Numbered from the stretch's first letter, positions 1 through 9,976 are shown. The stretch is 39,477 bases of DNA from an uncultured Clostridium sp. (GCF_900547735.1 NZ_URHZ01000054.1:1-39477); one strand, 5' to 3'. Notes: a model not told the origin generated them from the sequence alone. Made by a program: numbers and translations.

Positions 1-137
1 CGGGAGCGAGTCCCCGTAGGAATTTTTTCTCCTGGATTCCCCCTCACCACATCCTATAAACCGGGACTGAAGACTCATCCATCCCCCCCCCCACTCCCCG
101 TCCGCCGTCTTACAGAGGCGTCCTCACATCTCAACTC
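1..137 (-). repeat. Partial copy (R1) of the dispersed palindromic repeat
   Basis: Half of the window's repeat unit, cut by the window start. Positions 4-32 are identical to 20478-20506 in copy R3. The palindrome's outer end, CCGGGACTGAAGACTCAT, is at 61-78 and is followed by the C-rich flank ending in CATCTCAACT at 128-137, as in copy R3. The orientation is opposite to R2, R4 and R6. No coding potential is apparent. Confidence 0.85.
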
Positions 138-173
138 CCCCTCCTCATGCCGATAAAAAAATAAGCTACCGCG

Positions 174-202
174 TTGCTTTTTTACTCAAACTTTTGTATA
201 CT
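174..202 (+). promoter_or_regulatory. Promoter of ftsK
   Basis: A sigma-A-like promoter: -35 TTGCTT at 174-179, 17-bp spacer, -10 TATACT at 197-202. The predicted transcription start near 209 leaves a short leader before the ftsK Shine-Dalgarno site GGAGG at 232-236. It lies just downstream of repeat copy R1. Confidence 0.6.
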
Positions 203-246
203 ATGCTAAGTAGAAGATAGAAAATATGTTTGGAGGCTTAGATACA

Positions 247-3200
247 GTGGCAGGCACGAGCAGAAAGAAACAGGATACAGGCAGCAGGAAGAAGCAGGCG
301 GGTACGACGAACACAAAGCGTTCAGGCACTGGTAGAAAAAAGGCGGCTCCGGTCGTAGAAGAGAATAGTTTTATGGGAACGGAAGTGGCGATTATTGTTT
401 CATTTGCAGTATCGGTGCTTCTGTTTTTGAGTAACTTTGGCCTTTGCGGCGCAGTGGGCGATTTTTTCCGCAAGGTGATGCTGGGAGTTTTCGGGAGCAT
501 GGGTTATGCGGCTCCGGTACTCCTCTTTTTGGGCACCTGTTTTTATATGTCCAACAGGGGAAATTACAGGGCGTTTTTGAAGATGGGAGCCGTGGTTATC
601 GTGCTCCTGGCACTCTGCGGCCTGGACCAGATGACATTTGGCGGAGGACTGAAAGAGGGCTGGAAACTGGGGCAGTACTATGTCCAGTCGGGAACCAGCG
701 GCGACGGCGGCGGATTTGCAGGCGGAGCGCTTGTGCTGATGCTCTGTCCGGCCCTTGGAAAAGTGGGCACTTATCTTGTCCTGATTGTCGCTTTGATTCT
801 GGGCGCCGTGTGCATAACGGAAAAGTCCCTGGTAAGCCTTGTGAAAAAGGGCAGCGGACGAGCCTATGAATACGCCAGAGAAGATATGAGCAGGAGACGT
901 GAAATCCATGAGGAGCGCAGGGAAGAGAAGAGGCGCATGAGGGAAGAACAGCGCGTGCGCGGCGTGGATTTGGACGCTACCAACTTAAACGATGCTCCGC
1001 TGATGCGTGAATTTGCGGCCGGCATACCGGAGGGAACCCTGCTGGCCGACGACGATACGGCCATGGATATGGAAGTGGATATTCCGGCAAAGCAGGCGGT
1101 GAGCGGCGGGGAGAATATGGACCGGCCCGGAAATCCGGCCGATATTTTCCGTGGAAGCATTGCCATGCCCCATTATGCCGCTGAGACGGACGAGGAGGAA
1201 GCAGCAGCCGCATCGGAGCGGACAAGCGCTGCGGCCGATGAAAAACCGGCTCCCGCTGCGGATATAAAGAAGGAAGGCAGAAAGAGAGACAGGGCCAGCG
1301 AGGAGACGGACGATATCCTTAAGAATATCTATGTAAGGCGCGATACCAGGACCTTTGAAGAATTCTCCGGCGAGGAGCGCGAGATAGGCGGCAGGCATCC
1401 CGGTTTTACAGCCGTGAACACATCCGATTATGCGGAGGAGGAAATCCCCTGGGACGGCGGAGAGGAACCGGAGGGCTACTATACGGAATCTTACACGGAA
1501 CCATCCCCCGAACCGGAGCATTTTGACGATTCGGAACAGGTGAACCGTTTCTATGATGAGTATGAAGGAAGTGAGCCGTACGGAAGCGCGGAGGCAAACT
1601 ACATAGAAGATGAAATTTACGAAGATACGGACGCAGGCGCGCCGGAAGACGAGGGGCTTAATTATGACAGTTTCTACGTCCCGGAGGAGCCTAAGACCGT
1701 TGTCACGTCATCGGGCAAGGTGATCGAGACGGATACGGAGATGGTCCGCAAGACCATGGAGAAGAAGAGGGCGGAGAAAAAAGCCCGGCCCGAGGACGAA
1801 ATGAGCGTCAATGAGCAGATTGAAAAAAGGGCCGAGGCCGAGAAGGTCGTCAAGAAGGAATACAAGGTTCCTCCGCTGGATTTACTGAAAAAGGGAACAA
1901 AGAACAACGGTGGATTTTCCGAAAAAGAGTATAAGGAGACGGCTATCAAGCTGCAGCAGACGCTGCAGAACTTCGGCGTCGGCGTTACCGTTACCAATAT
2001 CAGCTGCGGCCCGTCCGTAACAAGGTATGAACTTCACCCGGAACAGGGAGTGAAGGTCAGTAAGATTGTCGCGCTCTCGGATGACATCAAGCTCAACCTG
2101 GCTGCCGCGGATATCCGTATCGAGGCTCCGATCCCCGGAAAAGCGGCCGTGGGCATTGAGGTCCCCAATAAGGAAAATAACGTGGTCCTGCTCCGCGATC
2201 TGCTGGAGTCGGAGGACTTTAAACGTCACGGTTCCAGGATGGCGTTCGCCGTCGGCAAGGATATTGCGGGACAGGTGGTTGTGACCGATATTGCGAAGAT
2301 GCCGCATCTTCTGATTGCCGGCGCCACCGGTTCCGGTAAATCGGTGTGTATCAATACGCTCATTATGAGTGTGATTTACAAGGCAAAGCCAGACGAGGTC
2401 AAGCTCATCATGATTGACCCGAAAGTCGTGGAACTCAGCGTATACAACGGAATCCCGCATCTTCTGATTCCGGTTGTAACCGATCCGAAGAAGGCGTCCG
2501 GCGCTCTTAACTGGGCCGTGGCCGAGATGACGGACCGCTATAATAAATTTGCCAAATACAATGTCAGGGATTTAAAAGGCTACAACGAAAAGGTAGAATC
2601 CATTGCGGATGTTGACGATGATAAGAAGCCGGAGAAGCTCCCGCAGATTGTCATTATCGTGGACGAGCTTGCGGATCTCATGATGGTTGCCCCGGGGGAG
2701 GTGGAGGATTCCATCTGCCGTCTGGCTCAGCTTGCCCGCGCCGCGGGCATCCATCTCGTTATTGCCACCCAGAGGCCGTCGGTTAATGTCATTACGGGTC
2801 TCATTAAGGCTAATATTCCGTCCAGAATCGCATTCTCCGTATCATCGGGTGTGGATTCCAGGACGATTATCGATATGAACGGTGCGGAGAAGCTGCTTGG
2901 AAAGGGAGATATGCTCTTTTATCCTTCCGGTTACCAGAAACCGCAGCGTGTGCAGGGCGCCTTTGTCTCGGATCAGGAGGTATCGCGCGTCGTTGAATTC
3001 CTGACGGAACAGGGAATGACGGCGGATTACAATCCCGAGGTGGAGTCCAAAATCAGCACCGCGTCCTTCAGTGACGGTCCCTCCGGCGGCAGTGACCGGG
3101 ATGCCTATTTTGTCCAGGCGGGCCGGTTTATTATTGAGAAAGACAAGGCATCCATCGGAATGCTGCAGAGAATGTTCAAGATCGGTTTCAACAGGGCAGC

Positions 3201-3312
3201 CAGAATCATGGATCAGTTAGCCGACGCAGGCGTTGTCGGGGAAGAGGAGGGCACAAAGCCCAGAAAAGTCCTGATGACCATGGAACAGTTCGAGAATATG
3301 ATGAGTGAATAA
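247..3312 (+). CDS. ftsK: DNA translocase FtsK/SpoIIIE
   Basis: Membrane-anchored ATP-driven DNA pump that clears chromosome DNA through the division or sporulation septum. The first ~190 residues carry four to five hydrophobic segments. They are followed by a long acidic linker of low complexity (about residues 200-560) and the motor domain, with Walker A GATGSGKS near residues 692-699 and Walker B IVIIVDE near 801-807. The C-terminal winged-helix gamma domain, from about residue 950, would read the orienting DNA sequence. The length (~1,020 aa) is long for the family because of the linker. I chose the GTG at 247 because GGAGG lies 10 nt upstream and the product starts with a lysine-rich tail typical of clostridial homologues. 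An in-frame ATG at 226 has only a weak ribosome site and would add seven residues. FtsK and SpoIIIE cannot be told apart from sequence alone. Confidence 0.95.
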   Translation: MAGTSRKKQDTGSRKKQAGTTNTKRSGTGRKKAAPVVEENSFMGTEVAIIVSFAVSVLLFLSNFGLCGAVGDFFRKVMLGVFGSMGYAAPVLLFLGTCFYMSNRGNYRAFLKMGAVVIVLLALCGLDQMTFGGGLKEGWKLGQYYVQSGTSGDGGGFAGGALVLMLCPALGKVGTYLVLIVALILGAVCITEKSLVSLVKKGSGRAYEYAREDMSRRREIHEERREEKRRMREEQRVRGVDLDATNLNDAPLMREFAAGIPEGTLLADDDTAMDMEVDIPAKQAVSGGENMDRPGNPADIFRGSIAMPHYAAETDEEEAAAASERTSAAADEKPAPAADIKKEGRKRDRASEETDDILKNIYVRRDTRTFEEFSGEEREIGGRHPGFTAVNTSDYAEEEIPWDGGEEPEGYYTESYTEPSPEPEHFDDSEQVNRFYDEYEGSEPYGSAEANYIEDEIYEDTDAGAPEDEGLNYDSFYVPEEPKTVVTSSGKVIETDTEMVRKTMEKKRAEKKARPEDEMSVNEQIEKRAEAEKVVKKEYKVPPLDLLKKGTKNNGGFSEKEYKETAIKLQQTLQNFGVGVTVTNISCGPSVTRYELHPEQGVKVSKIVALSDDIKLNLAAADIRIEAPIPGKAAVGIEVPNKENNVVLLRDLLESEDFKRHGSRMAFAVGKDIAGQVVVTDIAKMPHLLIAGATGSGKSVCINTLIMSVIYKAKPDEVKLIMIDPKVVELSVYNGIPHLLIPVVTDPKKASGALNWAVAEMTDRYNKFAKYNVRDLKGYNEKVESIADVDDDKKPEKLPQIVIIVDELADLMMVAPGEVEDSICRLAQLARAAGIHLVIATQRPSVNVITGLIKANIPSRIAFSVSSGVDSRTIIDMNGAEKLLGKGDMLFYPSGYQKPQRVQGAFVSDQEVSRVVEFLTEQGMTADYNPEVESKISTASFSDGPSGGSDRDAYFVQAGRFIIEKDKASIGMLQRMFKIGFNRAARIMDQLADAGVVGEEEGTKPRKVLMTMEQFENMMSE

Positions 3313-3390
3313 CAGGGTACAGCGGGTAATTGACGCATGGAAGTGATTGTTTTGCCCTGAAATGCGTATGATAAATCAGGAGGAACTACA

Positions 3391-4860
3391 ATGAAACTTA
3401 GAGAATGGCTTAGTGAGATGAAATATGAGCTTCTGAAGGGAAACCTGGACGAAGAGGTAAACGAGGTGGTCTACGACTCCAGGAAGGCCGCGGAGCATTC
3501 GGTGTTTATCTGCATGCGGGGAGCGAATGTGGATTCCCATAAATTTATCCCGGACGTCATTGCGAAGGGAACCAGGGTTCTGGTGACGGAGGAGGCGGTG
3601 GAAGTGCCTTCCGATATCACGGTTTTAAAGGTTGAAAACGGAAGGAATGCCCTTTCCCTGCTTTCGGCCGCCCGTTTTGGATACCCGGCCAGAAAGATGA
3701 CGACGATCGGCGTGACCGGAACAAAAGGAAAGACCACATCGACTTATATGATAAAAGCGATTCTGGAAGCGGCGGGGGAAAAGACCGGCCTGATAGGTAC
3801 CAATGGGGCGATTATCGGGGAGGAACATTACCAGACCATGAATACCACCCCGGAATCCTATCTCCTGCAGCAGTATTTTGCAAAGATGGTGGAACAGGGC
3901 TGCCGCTACATGGTGATGGAGGTTTCCTCCCAGAGCTATCTGATGCACCGGGTGGACGGAATCTTTTTCGACTATTCCATCTTTCTCAATATTTCCAACG
4001 ATCATATCGGACCGAATGAGCATGCCAGTTTTGAAGAATATCTTTACTATAAAAAACAGCTTCTGCAGAACAGCCGCCTTTGCCTCGTGAACCGGGACGA
4101 CGGACATTACAGTGAGATCATCGAGGGTTCTAAAGCGGAGATTAAGACATTTTCAATGGAACACGACGCAGATTTCCGGGCCGGGGATGTGAAGTACATA
4201 AGGGAAGACAATTTCGTCGGCCTTGATTTTAAGATGACCGGGGAATACAACATCGAACTTCGGGTTAATGTCCCGGGACTTTTCAATGTTTATAATGCGA
4301 TGGCTGCCGCAGGAGTGTGCAGTTATCTGGGGTTACCGGCGGATAAGGTGGCTCACGCCATGGAACACATGCAGGTGGACGGCCGGATGGAGATTGTCTA
4401 CAAATCGGCAAAGTGCACGGTGATCGTCGATTACGCCCACAATGCGGTCAGCATGGAGAGCCTTTTAAGGACCCTCAGGGACTACAAGCCCAGGCGCCTC
4501 GTCGTTGTCTTCGGCTGCGGCGGGAACCGGGCGAAGGACAGAAGGTATTCCATGGGAGAGATCGGCGGAAAGCTGGCGGATCTTTCGATTATTACGGCGG
4601 ACAATTCACGCTTTGAGAAGGTGGAAGACATCCTCACGGATATTAAAACAGGCCTTGCCCGGACAGCGGGAGAATTCATCGAAATCCCGGACAGACGGGA
4701 AGCGATCGAATATAGCCTGTCCCACGCAGAAGACGGCGATATCATCGCGATAATCGGTAAAGGACATGAGAATTACCAGGAGATCGAGGGCGTAAGACAT
4801 CCGTTCTTAGACAGGACCGTGGTGAAGGAAGCCGTCAAAAAGCTTGGGATGTTAGAATAG
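3391..4860 (+). CDS. murE: UDP-MurNAc-tripeptide synthetase MurE
   Basis: Cytoplasmic ATP-dependent ligase adding the third stem-peptide residue (normally meso-diaminopimelate, or lysine) to UDP-MurNAc-L-Ala-D-Glu. The Mur ligase P-loop GVTGTKGKTT is at residues 107-116, followed by the conserved MNTTPES segment, a VDYAHN motif and a C-terminal domain with GKGHENYQE. The length of 489 aa is normal. The motif that reads the incoming amino acid is DNSR at 404-407, where diaminopimelate-adding enzymes usually have DNPR. The arginine that contacts the diaminopimelate carboxylate is kept and the proline is lost. An AGGAGG site at 3378-3383 precedes the ATG. MurF follows 23 nt later, so the pair makes successive precursors. 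Diaminopimelate is the likely substrate, but this is inference. Confidence 0.92.
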   Translation: MKLREWLSEMKYELLKGNLDEEVNEVVYDSRKAAEHSVFICMRGANVDSHKFIPDVIAKGTRVLVTEEAVEVPSDITVLKVENGRNALSLLSAARFGYPARKMTTIGVTGTKGKTTSTYMIKAILEAAGEKTGLIGTNGAIIGEEHYQTMNTTPESYLLQQYFAKMVEQGCRYMVMEVSSQSYLMHRVDGIFFDYSIFLNISNDHIGPNEHASFEEYLYYKKQLLQNSRLCLVNRDDGHYSEIIEGSKAEIKTFSMEHDADFRAGDVKYIREDNFVGLDFKMTGEYNIELRVNVPGLFNVYNAMAAAGVCSYLGLPADKVAHAMEHMQVDGRMEIVYKSAKCTVIVDYAHNAVSMESLLRTLRDYKPRRLVVVFGCGGNRAKDRRYSMGEIGGKLADLSIITADNSRFEKVEDILTDIKTGLARTAGEFIEIPDRREAIEYSLSHAEDGDIIAIIGKGHENYQEIEGVRHPFLDRTVVKEAVKKLGMLE

Positions 4861-4883
4861 AAGAGATGTGGAGCAGTCAGACA

Positions 4884-6269
4884 ATGGAAAATATCAGGGT
4901 AAAAGAGATTGTGGAGGCGGTAAACGGCCGTCTCCTCTGCGGCGGTGAAGAAACGCCGTTAAAACATATAAGCATTGATTCCAGAAGCATGAAGGGAGCG
5001 GATCTTTTTGTGCCCCTGATCGGTGAAAAGGCGGATGCACACCGCTTTTTAAAGCAGGCCTTTGAAAACGGCGCGGCGGCTTCACTGACCTCGGAGCACG
5101 ATGAGCCGCCGGAGGAAATCACAGGGGCGCTCATCCGTGTGGAGGATACGAAGAAAGCCCTTCAGGATATCGGCAGGTATATCAGGGAGCGTCTCACGCT
5201 GCCTCTTGTCGGCATCACCGGAAGTGTGGGGAAGACCACGACCAGGGAGATGGTTGCGGCGGCGCTTTCGGCGGGTTACAGGACCTTTAAGACGCCCGCC
5301 AACCACAACAGCCAGGTGGGAGTCCCGATTACAATATCCGAAATTTCAAACGAAGACGGAATCGGTGTTTTGGAGCTGGGGATGAGCGAACCGGGGGAGA
5401 TGGAAGTGATAGCGGATATCGCCCGCGTGGATACGGCCGTGATTACCAACATCGGTGTAACACATATTGAAAATCTCGGTTCCAGGGAGAATATCCTGAA
5501 AGAAAAGCTTCATATCCAGGATGGAATGAAGGCAGGCGGAACCCTGTTTTTGAACGGGGACAACGATTTGCTTCAGGATGTGAAGGCCAAAGAGGGCTGC
5601 AGTACGGTCTATTACGGGCTGGGGGAAAACTGCGGTTACCGTGCCGTAAACATTGCCTTTGACAATGGCCGCCCCTCCTTTGACATGGTTCATGGGGACA
5701 CGGTGCTGCCGGTAAGGCTGGAAGTGATGGGGGAGCACAACATATTGAACGCACTGGCTGCGCTGGCAGTGGCGGATCACTATGGCGTGCCCTTAAAAGA
5801 TGCGGCGGAGGCGCTCAGGGAATTCGACGGCTTCAAAAACCGCCAGCAGATTTATGTAACCGGAGGCGTCACGGTGATCGATGATACCTATAATGCAAGT
5901 CCCGATTCCATGAAGGCGGGAATCCGTGTCCTGGCATCGCTTGAGGACTGCAGGAGAAGAATTGCCGTCCTGGCCGATATGAAAGAGCTGGGGGAAAATG
6001 CTCCCCTGTTCCACCGCGAGATCGGAACCTTCCTGACGGGACAGCCGGTGGATGAAGTAGTGGTTTACGGGGAACTGGCAGAGGAGATTGCAAAAGGCGC
6101 GGAGGGGAAAATCAAAACCGCAGTCTTTAAAGAAGCACAGAAAGAAGAGATGACGCAGTATCTTGAAACACTTCTTCAGGAAGGCGACGCCGTGCTTTTC
6201 AAAGGTTCCAACAGCATGAAGCTGGGGGAGACGGCTGCACACTTTATCCGGAGAGGAACGATGGAATGA
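4884..6269 (+). CDS. murF: UDP-MurNAc-tripeptide:D-Ala-D-Ala ligase MurF
   Basis: Adds the D-Ala-D-Ala dipeptide to the UDP-MurNAc-tripeptide, the last cytoplasmic step of the peptidoglycan stem peptide. The P-loop GSVGKTTT is at residues 113-120. The family's NHNSQVG and GEHNILNALAA segments, a VIDDTYNASPDSM motif and the C-terminal domain are all present. I chose the ATG at 4884 because GGAG lies 10 nt upstream and the product MENIRVKEI matches the usual family start. An in-frame ATG at 4866 would add six residues. The stop overlaps the priA start in an ATGA (6266-6269), suggesting translational coupling. Confidence 0.94.
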   Translation: MENIRVKEIVEAVNGRLLCGGEETPLKHISIDSRSMKGADLFVPLIGEKADAHRFLKQAFENGAAASLTSEHDEPPEEITGALIRVEDTKKALQDIGRYIRERLTLPLVGITGSVGKTTTREMVAAALSAGYRTFKTPANHNSQVGVPITISEISNEDGIGVLELGMSEPGEMEVIADIARVDTAVITNIGVTHIENLGSRENILKEKLHIQDGMKAGGTLFLNGDNDLLQDVKAKEGCSTVYYGLGENCGYRAVNIAFDNGRPSFDMVHGDTVLPVRLEVMGEHNILNALAALAVADHYGVPLKDAAEALREFDGFKNRQQIYVTGGVTVIDDTYNASPDSMKAGIRVLASLEDCRRRIAVLADMKELGENAPLFHREIGTFLTGQPVDEVVVYGELAEEIAKGAEGKIKTAVFKEAQKEEMTQYLETLLQEGDAVLFKGSNSMKLGETAAHFIRRGTME

Positions 6270-8497
6270 CAAAATACACCTATGCCGATATAATTATTGA
6301 CATATCCCATGAGAAGGTAGACCGCACGTTTCAGTACAGGATACCGGAAGAATTGGCGGGAGAAATCTATGTGGGGGTGCGCGTTAAGGTGCCCTTCGGC
6401 AATGGGAACGCGGCCCGCAGCGGGTTCGTGGTGGGCTTGAGCAACACGCCTGAATTTGATACGGAACGGATGAAAGAGATAGCTGGGGTTGTGACCGGAA
6501 GTATATCGGTCCAGTCCCAGCTAATTCAGCTTGCATGGTGGATGCGGGAAACATACGGTTCTACGATGAACCAGGCTCTTAAGACGGTCCTTCCGGTCAA
6601 GCAGAAGATGAAGCCGAAGGAGAAGAAGAGCATCCGATGCCTGCTTGAAAAAGAGGAGCTTCGGGATGCCATAGCCGAGGCGGAGAAAAAGAATTATAAG
6701 GCCAGGCTCCGGCTGTTGAAAGCGCTTGACAAAACGCCCGTGATTCCTTCGGAGGTGGCGGAAGCCCAGCTCCAGATCACGGCGGCTACGTTAAAGCCGA
6801 TGCTCGAAAAAGGCCAGGTGGAGATTTTAACGCGGGAGGTATACAGGACTCCGTTTAAATCCCTGACCCACACCGGCGCCGCGGCCAGCTTGAATGAAGA
6901 ACAGAAGGCGGCGGCCGGGCGGTTCTTTGCGGAGTATGATGAAGGACTACGGAGCACCTATCTTCTTTACGGAATTACCGGCAGCGGAAAGACGGAAGTT
7001 TACATGGAGCTGATGGATCATGTATTAAACCAGGGCAGGCAGGTAATCCTTTTGATACCGGAGATTGCGCTGACTTACCAGACCGTCATGCGCTTCTACA
7101 GCCGTTTCGGGGATCGGATTGCAATTATCAATTCCAGACTTTCGGCAGGCGAACGCTACGATCAGTGGGAACGCGCGGCAAAGGGAGAGGTCTCGGTGAT
7201 GATAGGCCCCCGTTCCGCGCTGTTCACCCCGTTTCAGGACCTGGGGCTGATTATTATAGACGAGGAGCATGAGGGCGCCTATAAGAGCGAAACCATGCCG
7301 CGTTACCATGCCAGGGATGTGGCGCAGAAGAGGGCTGAACTGTGTAGCGCCAGCCTGGTGCTCGGGTCGGCCACGCCGTCTATGGAGGCGTACACCAGAG
7401 CGGTAAGCGGCGAATACAGGCTACTGGCCCTCAAAAACAGGGCGGTGAGCGGCAGCGCCCTTTCACAGGTGGACGTCGTCGATCTGCGGAAGGAGATGGC
7501 CGAGGGGAATAAGAGCATGTTCAGCAGGAGGCTTACACAGCTGATAGAGGACAGACTGATGAAAAAAGAGCAGATCATGCTTTTTATCAACAGAAGGGGA
7601 TATTCCAACTTTATTTCCTGCCGTTCCTGCGGTGAGGCGGTTAAATGCCCTCACTGCGACGTATCGCTCACACTCCATAAAAATAACCGTCTGGTCTGCC
7701 ATTACTGCGGCTATTCGGTGCCCCTGATGAAGCTCTGTCCGTCCTGCGGCTCACCCTATATAGCCGGTTTCGGCGCGGGTACGCAAAAGCTCCAGGAGCT
7801 GACGCAGAACGCCTTTCCGCAGGCCAGGATTCTCAGGATGGACGCCGACACGACGGCGCGCAAGGGAGGTCATGAAGAGATTCTGGCCGCGTTTTCCGCA
7901 CACGAGGCGGATATCCTGATCGGCACGCAGATGATTGTAAAGGGCCATGATTTCGGCAATGTGACCCTGGTCGGAATTATGGCGGCCGACCTGTCCCTGA
8001 ATACGCCGGATTACCGCTGCAGTGAGAGGACGTTCCAGCTTTTAACCCAGGCGGCGGGCCGGGCCGGAAGAGGCAGCCTTTCCGGAAATGTGGTAATTCA
8101 GACTTACCAGCCGGAGCATTATGCCATTGTAACGGCGGCGGAACAGAATTATGAAGAATTTTACCGGCAGGAGATGGTATACCGCAGGATGATGAGTTAT
8201 CCGCCCGCCTGTTTCATGCAGGCCGTGCTCTTTTCGGCGAACAGTGAAAGGCAGCTTGAACTCTGCTCGGGCCTTGCCCTGGCCGCGGTGGAGGCCATGG
8301 GATATACGGAAAAAGAAGTGCAAATCATAGGACCCGTCAGGGCGCCCGTATACAAAGTTAATGATATATACAGAAAAATTTTATATATAAAGAGTAAAAA
8401 TTGTGATATACTTGATAAAATCAGGTGTAATATCGAAACATTGGCGGCAGGAGATGAGAGGTTCAAAACACTGTCACTTCAGTTTGATGTTTCATAG
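6266..8497 (+). CDS. priA: Primosomal replication-restart helicase PriA
   Basis: 3'-5' DNA helicase that reloads the replisome at stalled forks. The N-terminal DNA-binding region covers roughly 200 residues. Walker A GITGSGKT is at 236-243 and the DEEH box at 332-335, followed by the aromatic-rich loop and GSATPS. Eight cysteines, at 452, 455, 461, 464, 478, 481, 491 and 494, form the expected two zinc sites. The helicase C-terminal part contains TQAAGRAGR. The length of 743 aa is normal. The ATG overlaps the murF stop. The last ~130 bases of the gene are AT-rich and may hold a promoter for def. Confidence 0.96.
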   Translation: MTKYTYADIIIDISHEKVDRTFQYRIPEELAGEIYVGVRVKVPFGNGNAARSGFVVGLSNTPEFDTERMKEIAGVVTGSISVQSQLIQLAWWMRETYGSTMNQALKTVLPVKQKMKPKEKKSIRCLLEKEELRDAIAEAEKKNYKARLRLLKALDKTPVIPSEVAEAQLQITAATLKPMLEKGQVEILTREVYRTPFKSLTHTGAAASLNEEQKAAAGRFFAEYDEGLRSTYLLYGITGSGKTEVYMELMDHVLNQGRQVILLIPEIALTYQTVMRFYSRFGDRIAIINSRLSAGERYDQWERAAKGEVSVMIGPRSALFTPFQDLGLIIIDEEHEGAYKSETMPRYHARDVAQKRAELCSASLVLGSATPSMEAYTRAVSGEYRLLALKNRAVSGSALSQVDVVDLRKEMAEGNKSMFSRRLTQLIEDRLMKKEQIMLFINRRGYSNFISCRSCGEAVKCPHCDVSLTLHKNNRLVCHYCGYSVPLMKLCPSCGSPYIAGFGAGTQKLQELTQNAFPQARILRMDADTTARKGGHEEILAAFSAHEADILIGTQMIVKGHDFGNVTLVGIMAADLSLNTPDYRCSERTFQLLTQAAGRAGRGSLSGNVVIQTYQPEHYAIVTAAEQNYEEFYRQEMVYRRMMSYPPACFMQAVLFSANSERQLELCSGLALAAVEAMGYTEKEVQIIGPVRAPVYKVNDIYRKILYIKSKNCDILDKIRCNIETLAAGDERFKTLSLQFDVS
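8404..8412 (+). promoter_or_regulatory. Possible extended -10 promoter inside priA for def-fmt
   Basis: TGATATACT fits an extended -10 element (TG, one base, TATACT at 8407-8412). It sits in an unusually AT-rich stretch at the end of priA and has no clear -35 box. It would start transcription about 120 nt before def. Confidence 0.35.
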
Positions 8498-8543
8498 CCT
8501 GATTTTAAGAAAAAGAACCATATTTACAGAGAGGGAATGAGAA

Positions 8544-9023
8544 ATGGCAATCAGATCAATCAGAACCATGGGGGACGAAGTCCTTGAAAAAGAGTGTAAA
8601 CCTGTTAAGGAGATGACGGAGCATACCGCTGAGTTAATAGAAGATATGTTTGAGACGATGTACGAGGCGAACGGAGTCGGCCTCGCGGCTCCTCAGGTGG
8701 GAATCAGAAAGCAGATCGTCGTAATCGATGTGGACGACGGCAATCAGTATGTGCTGATTAACCCGGAGATTACGGAGACGGAAGGCAGCCAGACCGGTTC
8801 GGAAGGCTGTCTGAGCGTACCGGGCAAGACGGGTATCGTCACAAGACCGGAAAAAGTGAAGGTAAAAGCCTTAAACGCAAAGATGGAAGAGTTTGAGCTG
8901 GAGGGTGAAGGCCTTCTTGCAAGGGCGATCTGCCATGAATGCGACCATCTGAAGGGACAGCTCTATGTAAGCCTCGTGGAAGGCAAACTGGAAGATGTGA
9001 CGATGGAAGAGGAAGAGGATTAA
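8544..9023 (+). CDS. def: Peptide deformylase
   Basis: Metal-dependent hydrolase that removes the formyl group from the N-terminal methionine of new proteins. All three family motifs are present: GVGLAAPQ at residues 44-51, EGCLS at 87-91 with metal ligand Cys89, and HECDH at 131-135, giving the two histidine ligands and the catalytic glutamate. The length of 159 aa is typical. The adjacent fmt makes the formyl-Met-tRNA whose product Def later processes, a standard pairing in bacteria. The gap to fmt is 2 nt. Confidence 0.96.
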   Translation: MAIRSIRTMGDEVLEKECKPVKEMTEHTAELIEDMFETMYEANGVGLAAPQVGIRKQIVVIDVDDGNQYVLINPEITETEGSQTGSEGCLSVPGKTGIVTRPEKVKVKALNAKMEEFELEGEGLLARAICHECDHLKGQLYVSLVEGKLEDVTMEEEED

Positions 9024-9025
9024 GA

Positions 9026-9976
9026 ATGAGAATTGTATTTATGGGTACGCCTGATTTTGCCGTCCCGACACTGGAGGCGCTGATCAGGGGAGGACACCGG
9101 GTGGAAGCCGTTGTAACCCAGCCCGACAAGCCGAAGGGCAGAGGGAAAGCGGTGCTTATGACTCCTGTGAAGGAGAAGGCGCTGGAACATGGGATACCTG
9201 TCTACCAGCCGTCCAGGATAAAGAAGGACGAAGAATTTTTCCACATCCTTGAGGAGATTGCTCCCGATGCGATTGTGGTGACCGCTTTTGGCCAGATTCT
9301 TCCCGAGAGGATCCTGAATCTCCCGAAATACGGCTGTATCAACGTACACGCGTCTCTGCTTCCGAAGTACCGGGGCTCTGCGCCGATTCAATGGGCCGTA
9401 ATCAACGGCGACCGTGAATCGGGCGTCACCACGATGATGATGGATGTGGGATTGGATACCGGCGATATGCTCGAGAGAACCGTTGTGACTCTGGATGAGA
9501 AGGAAACCGGAGGAAGCCTGTTTGACCGGCTCAGCACCGCGGGCGGGGAATTAATTCTCTCCACCCTCGAAAAGGCGGAGAACGGGACGCTTTTAAGGAC
9601 CAGACAGCCGGAAGAGGGCGCCTGCTATGCGGGAATGCTTGACAAGGCACTTGGTAAAATAAACTGGGATATGGAAGCGGAGGCCATCGAGCGCCTGATC
9701 CGGGGCCTGAATCCCTGGCCGAGCGCCTACACCTCCTATGAGGGAAAGACGTTAAAGTTCTGGGATGCAGAGGTAGTTCCCTGTGATGATGCAAAAGTAA
9801 CGCCGGAAGCCGTAAACGGGCAGATTGTCGGCGTTTTGAAGGACAGTTTTCTTATAAAAACGGGAAAAGGCTGTCTGAAGATTAATGAACTTCAGCTGGA
9901 AGGCAAAAAGAGGATGGATACGGGCGCATTTTTGCGCGGGTATCCGGTGAAAGAGGGGACGGTTCTGGGAGAATAA
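9026..9976 (+). CDS. fmt: Methionyl-tRNA formyltransferase
   Basis: Transfers a formyl group from 10-formyltetrahydrofolate to Met-tRNA(fMet) for translation initiation. The N-terminus reads MRIVFMGTPDFAV. The catalytic triad is visible as N106 and H108 in NVHASLLPKYRG and D144 in GLDTGD. The C-terminal tRNA-binding domain follows, for 316 aa in all. I placed the start at the ATG at 9026 rather than at an upstream in-frame codon, since translation from there matches the family N-terminus. A GGAAGAGG stretch at the end of def serves as ribosome site. Confidence 0.95.
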   Translation: MRIVFMGTPDFAVPTLEALIRGGHRVEAVVTQPDKPKGRGKAVLMTPVKEKALEHGIPVYQPSRIKKDEEFFHILEEIAPDAIVVTAFGQILPERILNLPKYGCINVHASLLPKYRGSAPIQWAVINGDRESGVTTMMMDVGLDTGDMLERTVVTLDEKETGGSLFDRLSTAGGELILSTLEKAENGTLLRTRQPEEGACYAGMLDKALGKINWDMEAEAIERLIRGLNPWPSAYTSYEGKTLKFWDAEVVPCDDAKVTPEAVNGQIVGVLKDSFLIKTGKGCLKINELQLEGKKRMDTGAFLRGYPVKEGTVLGE

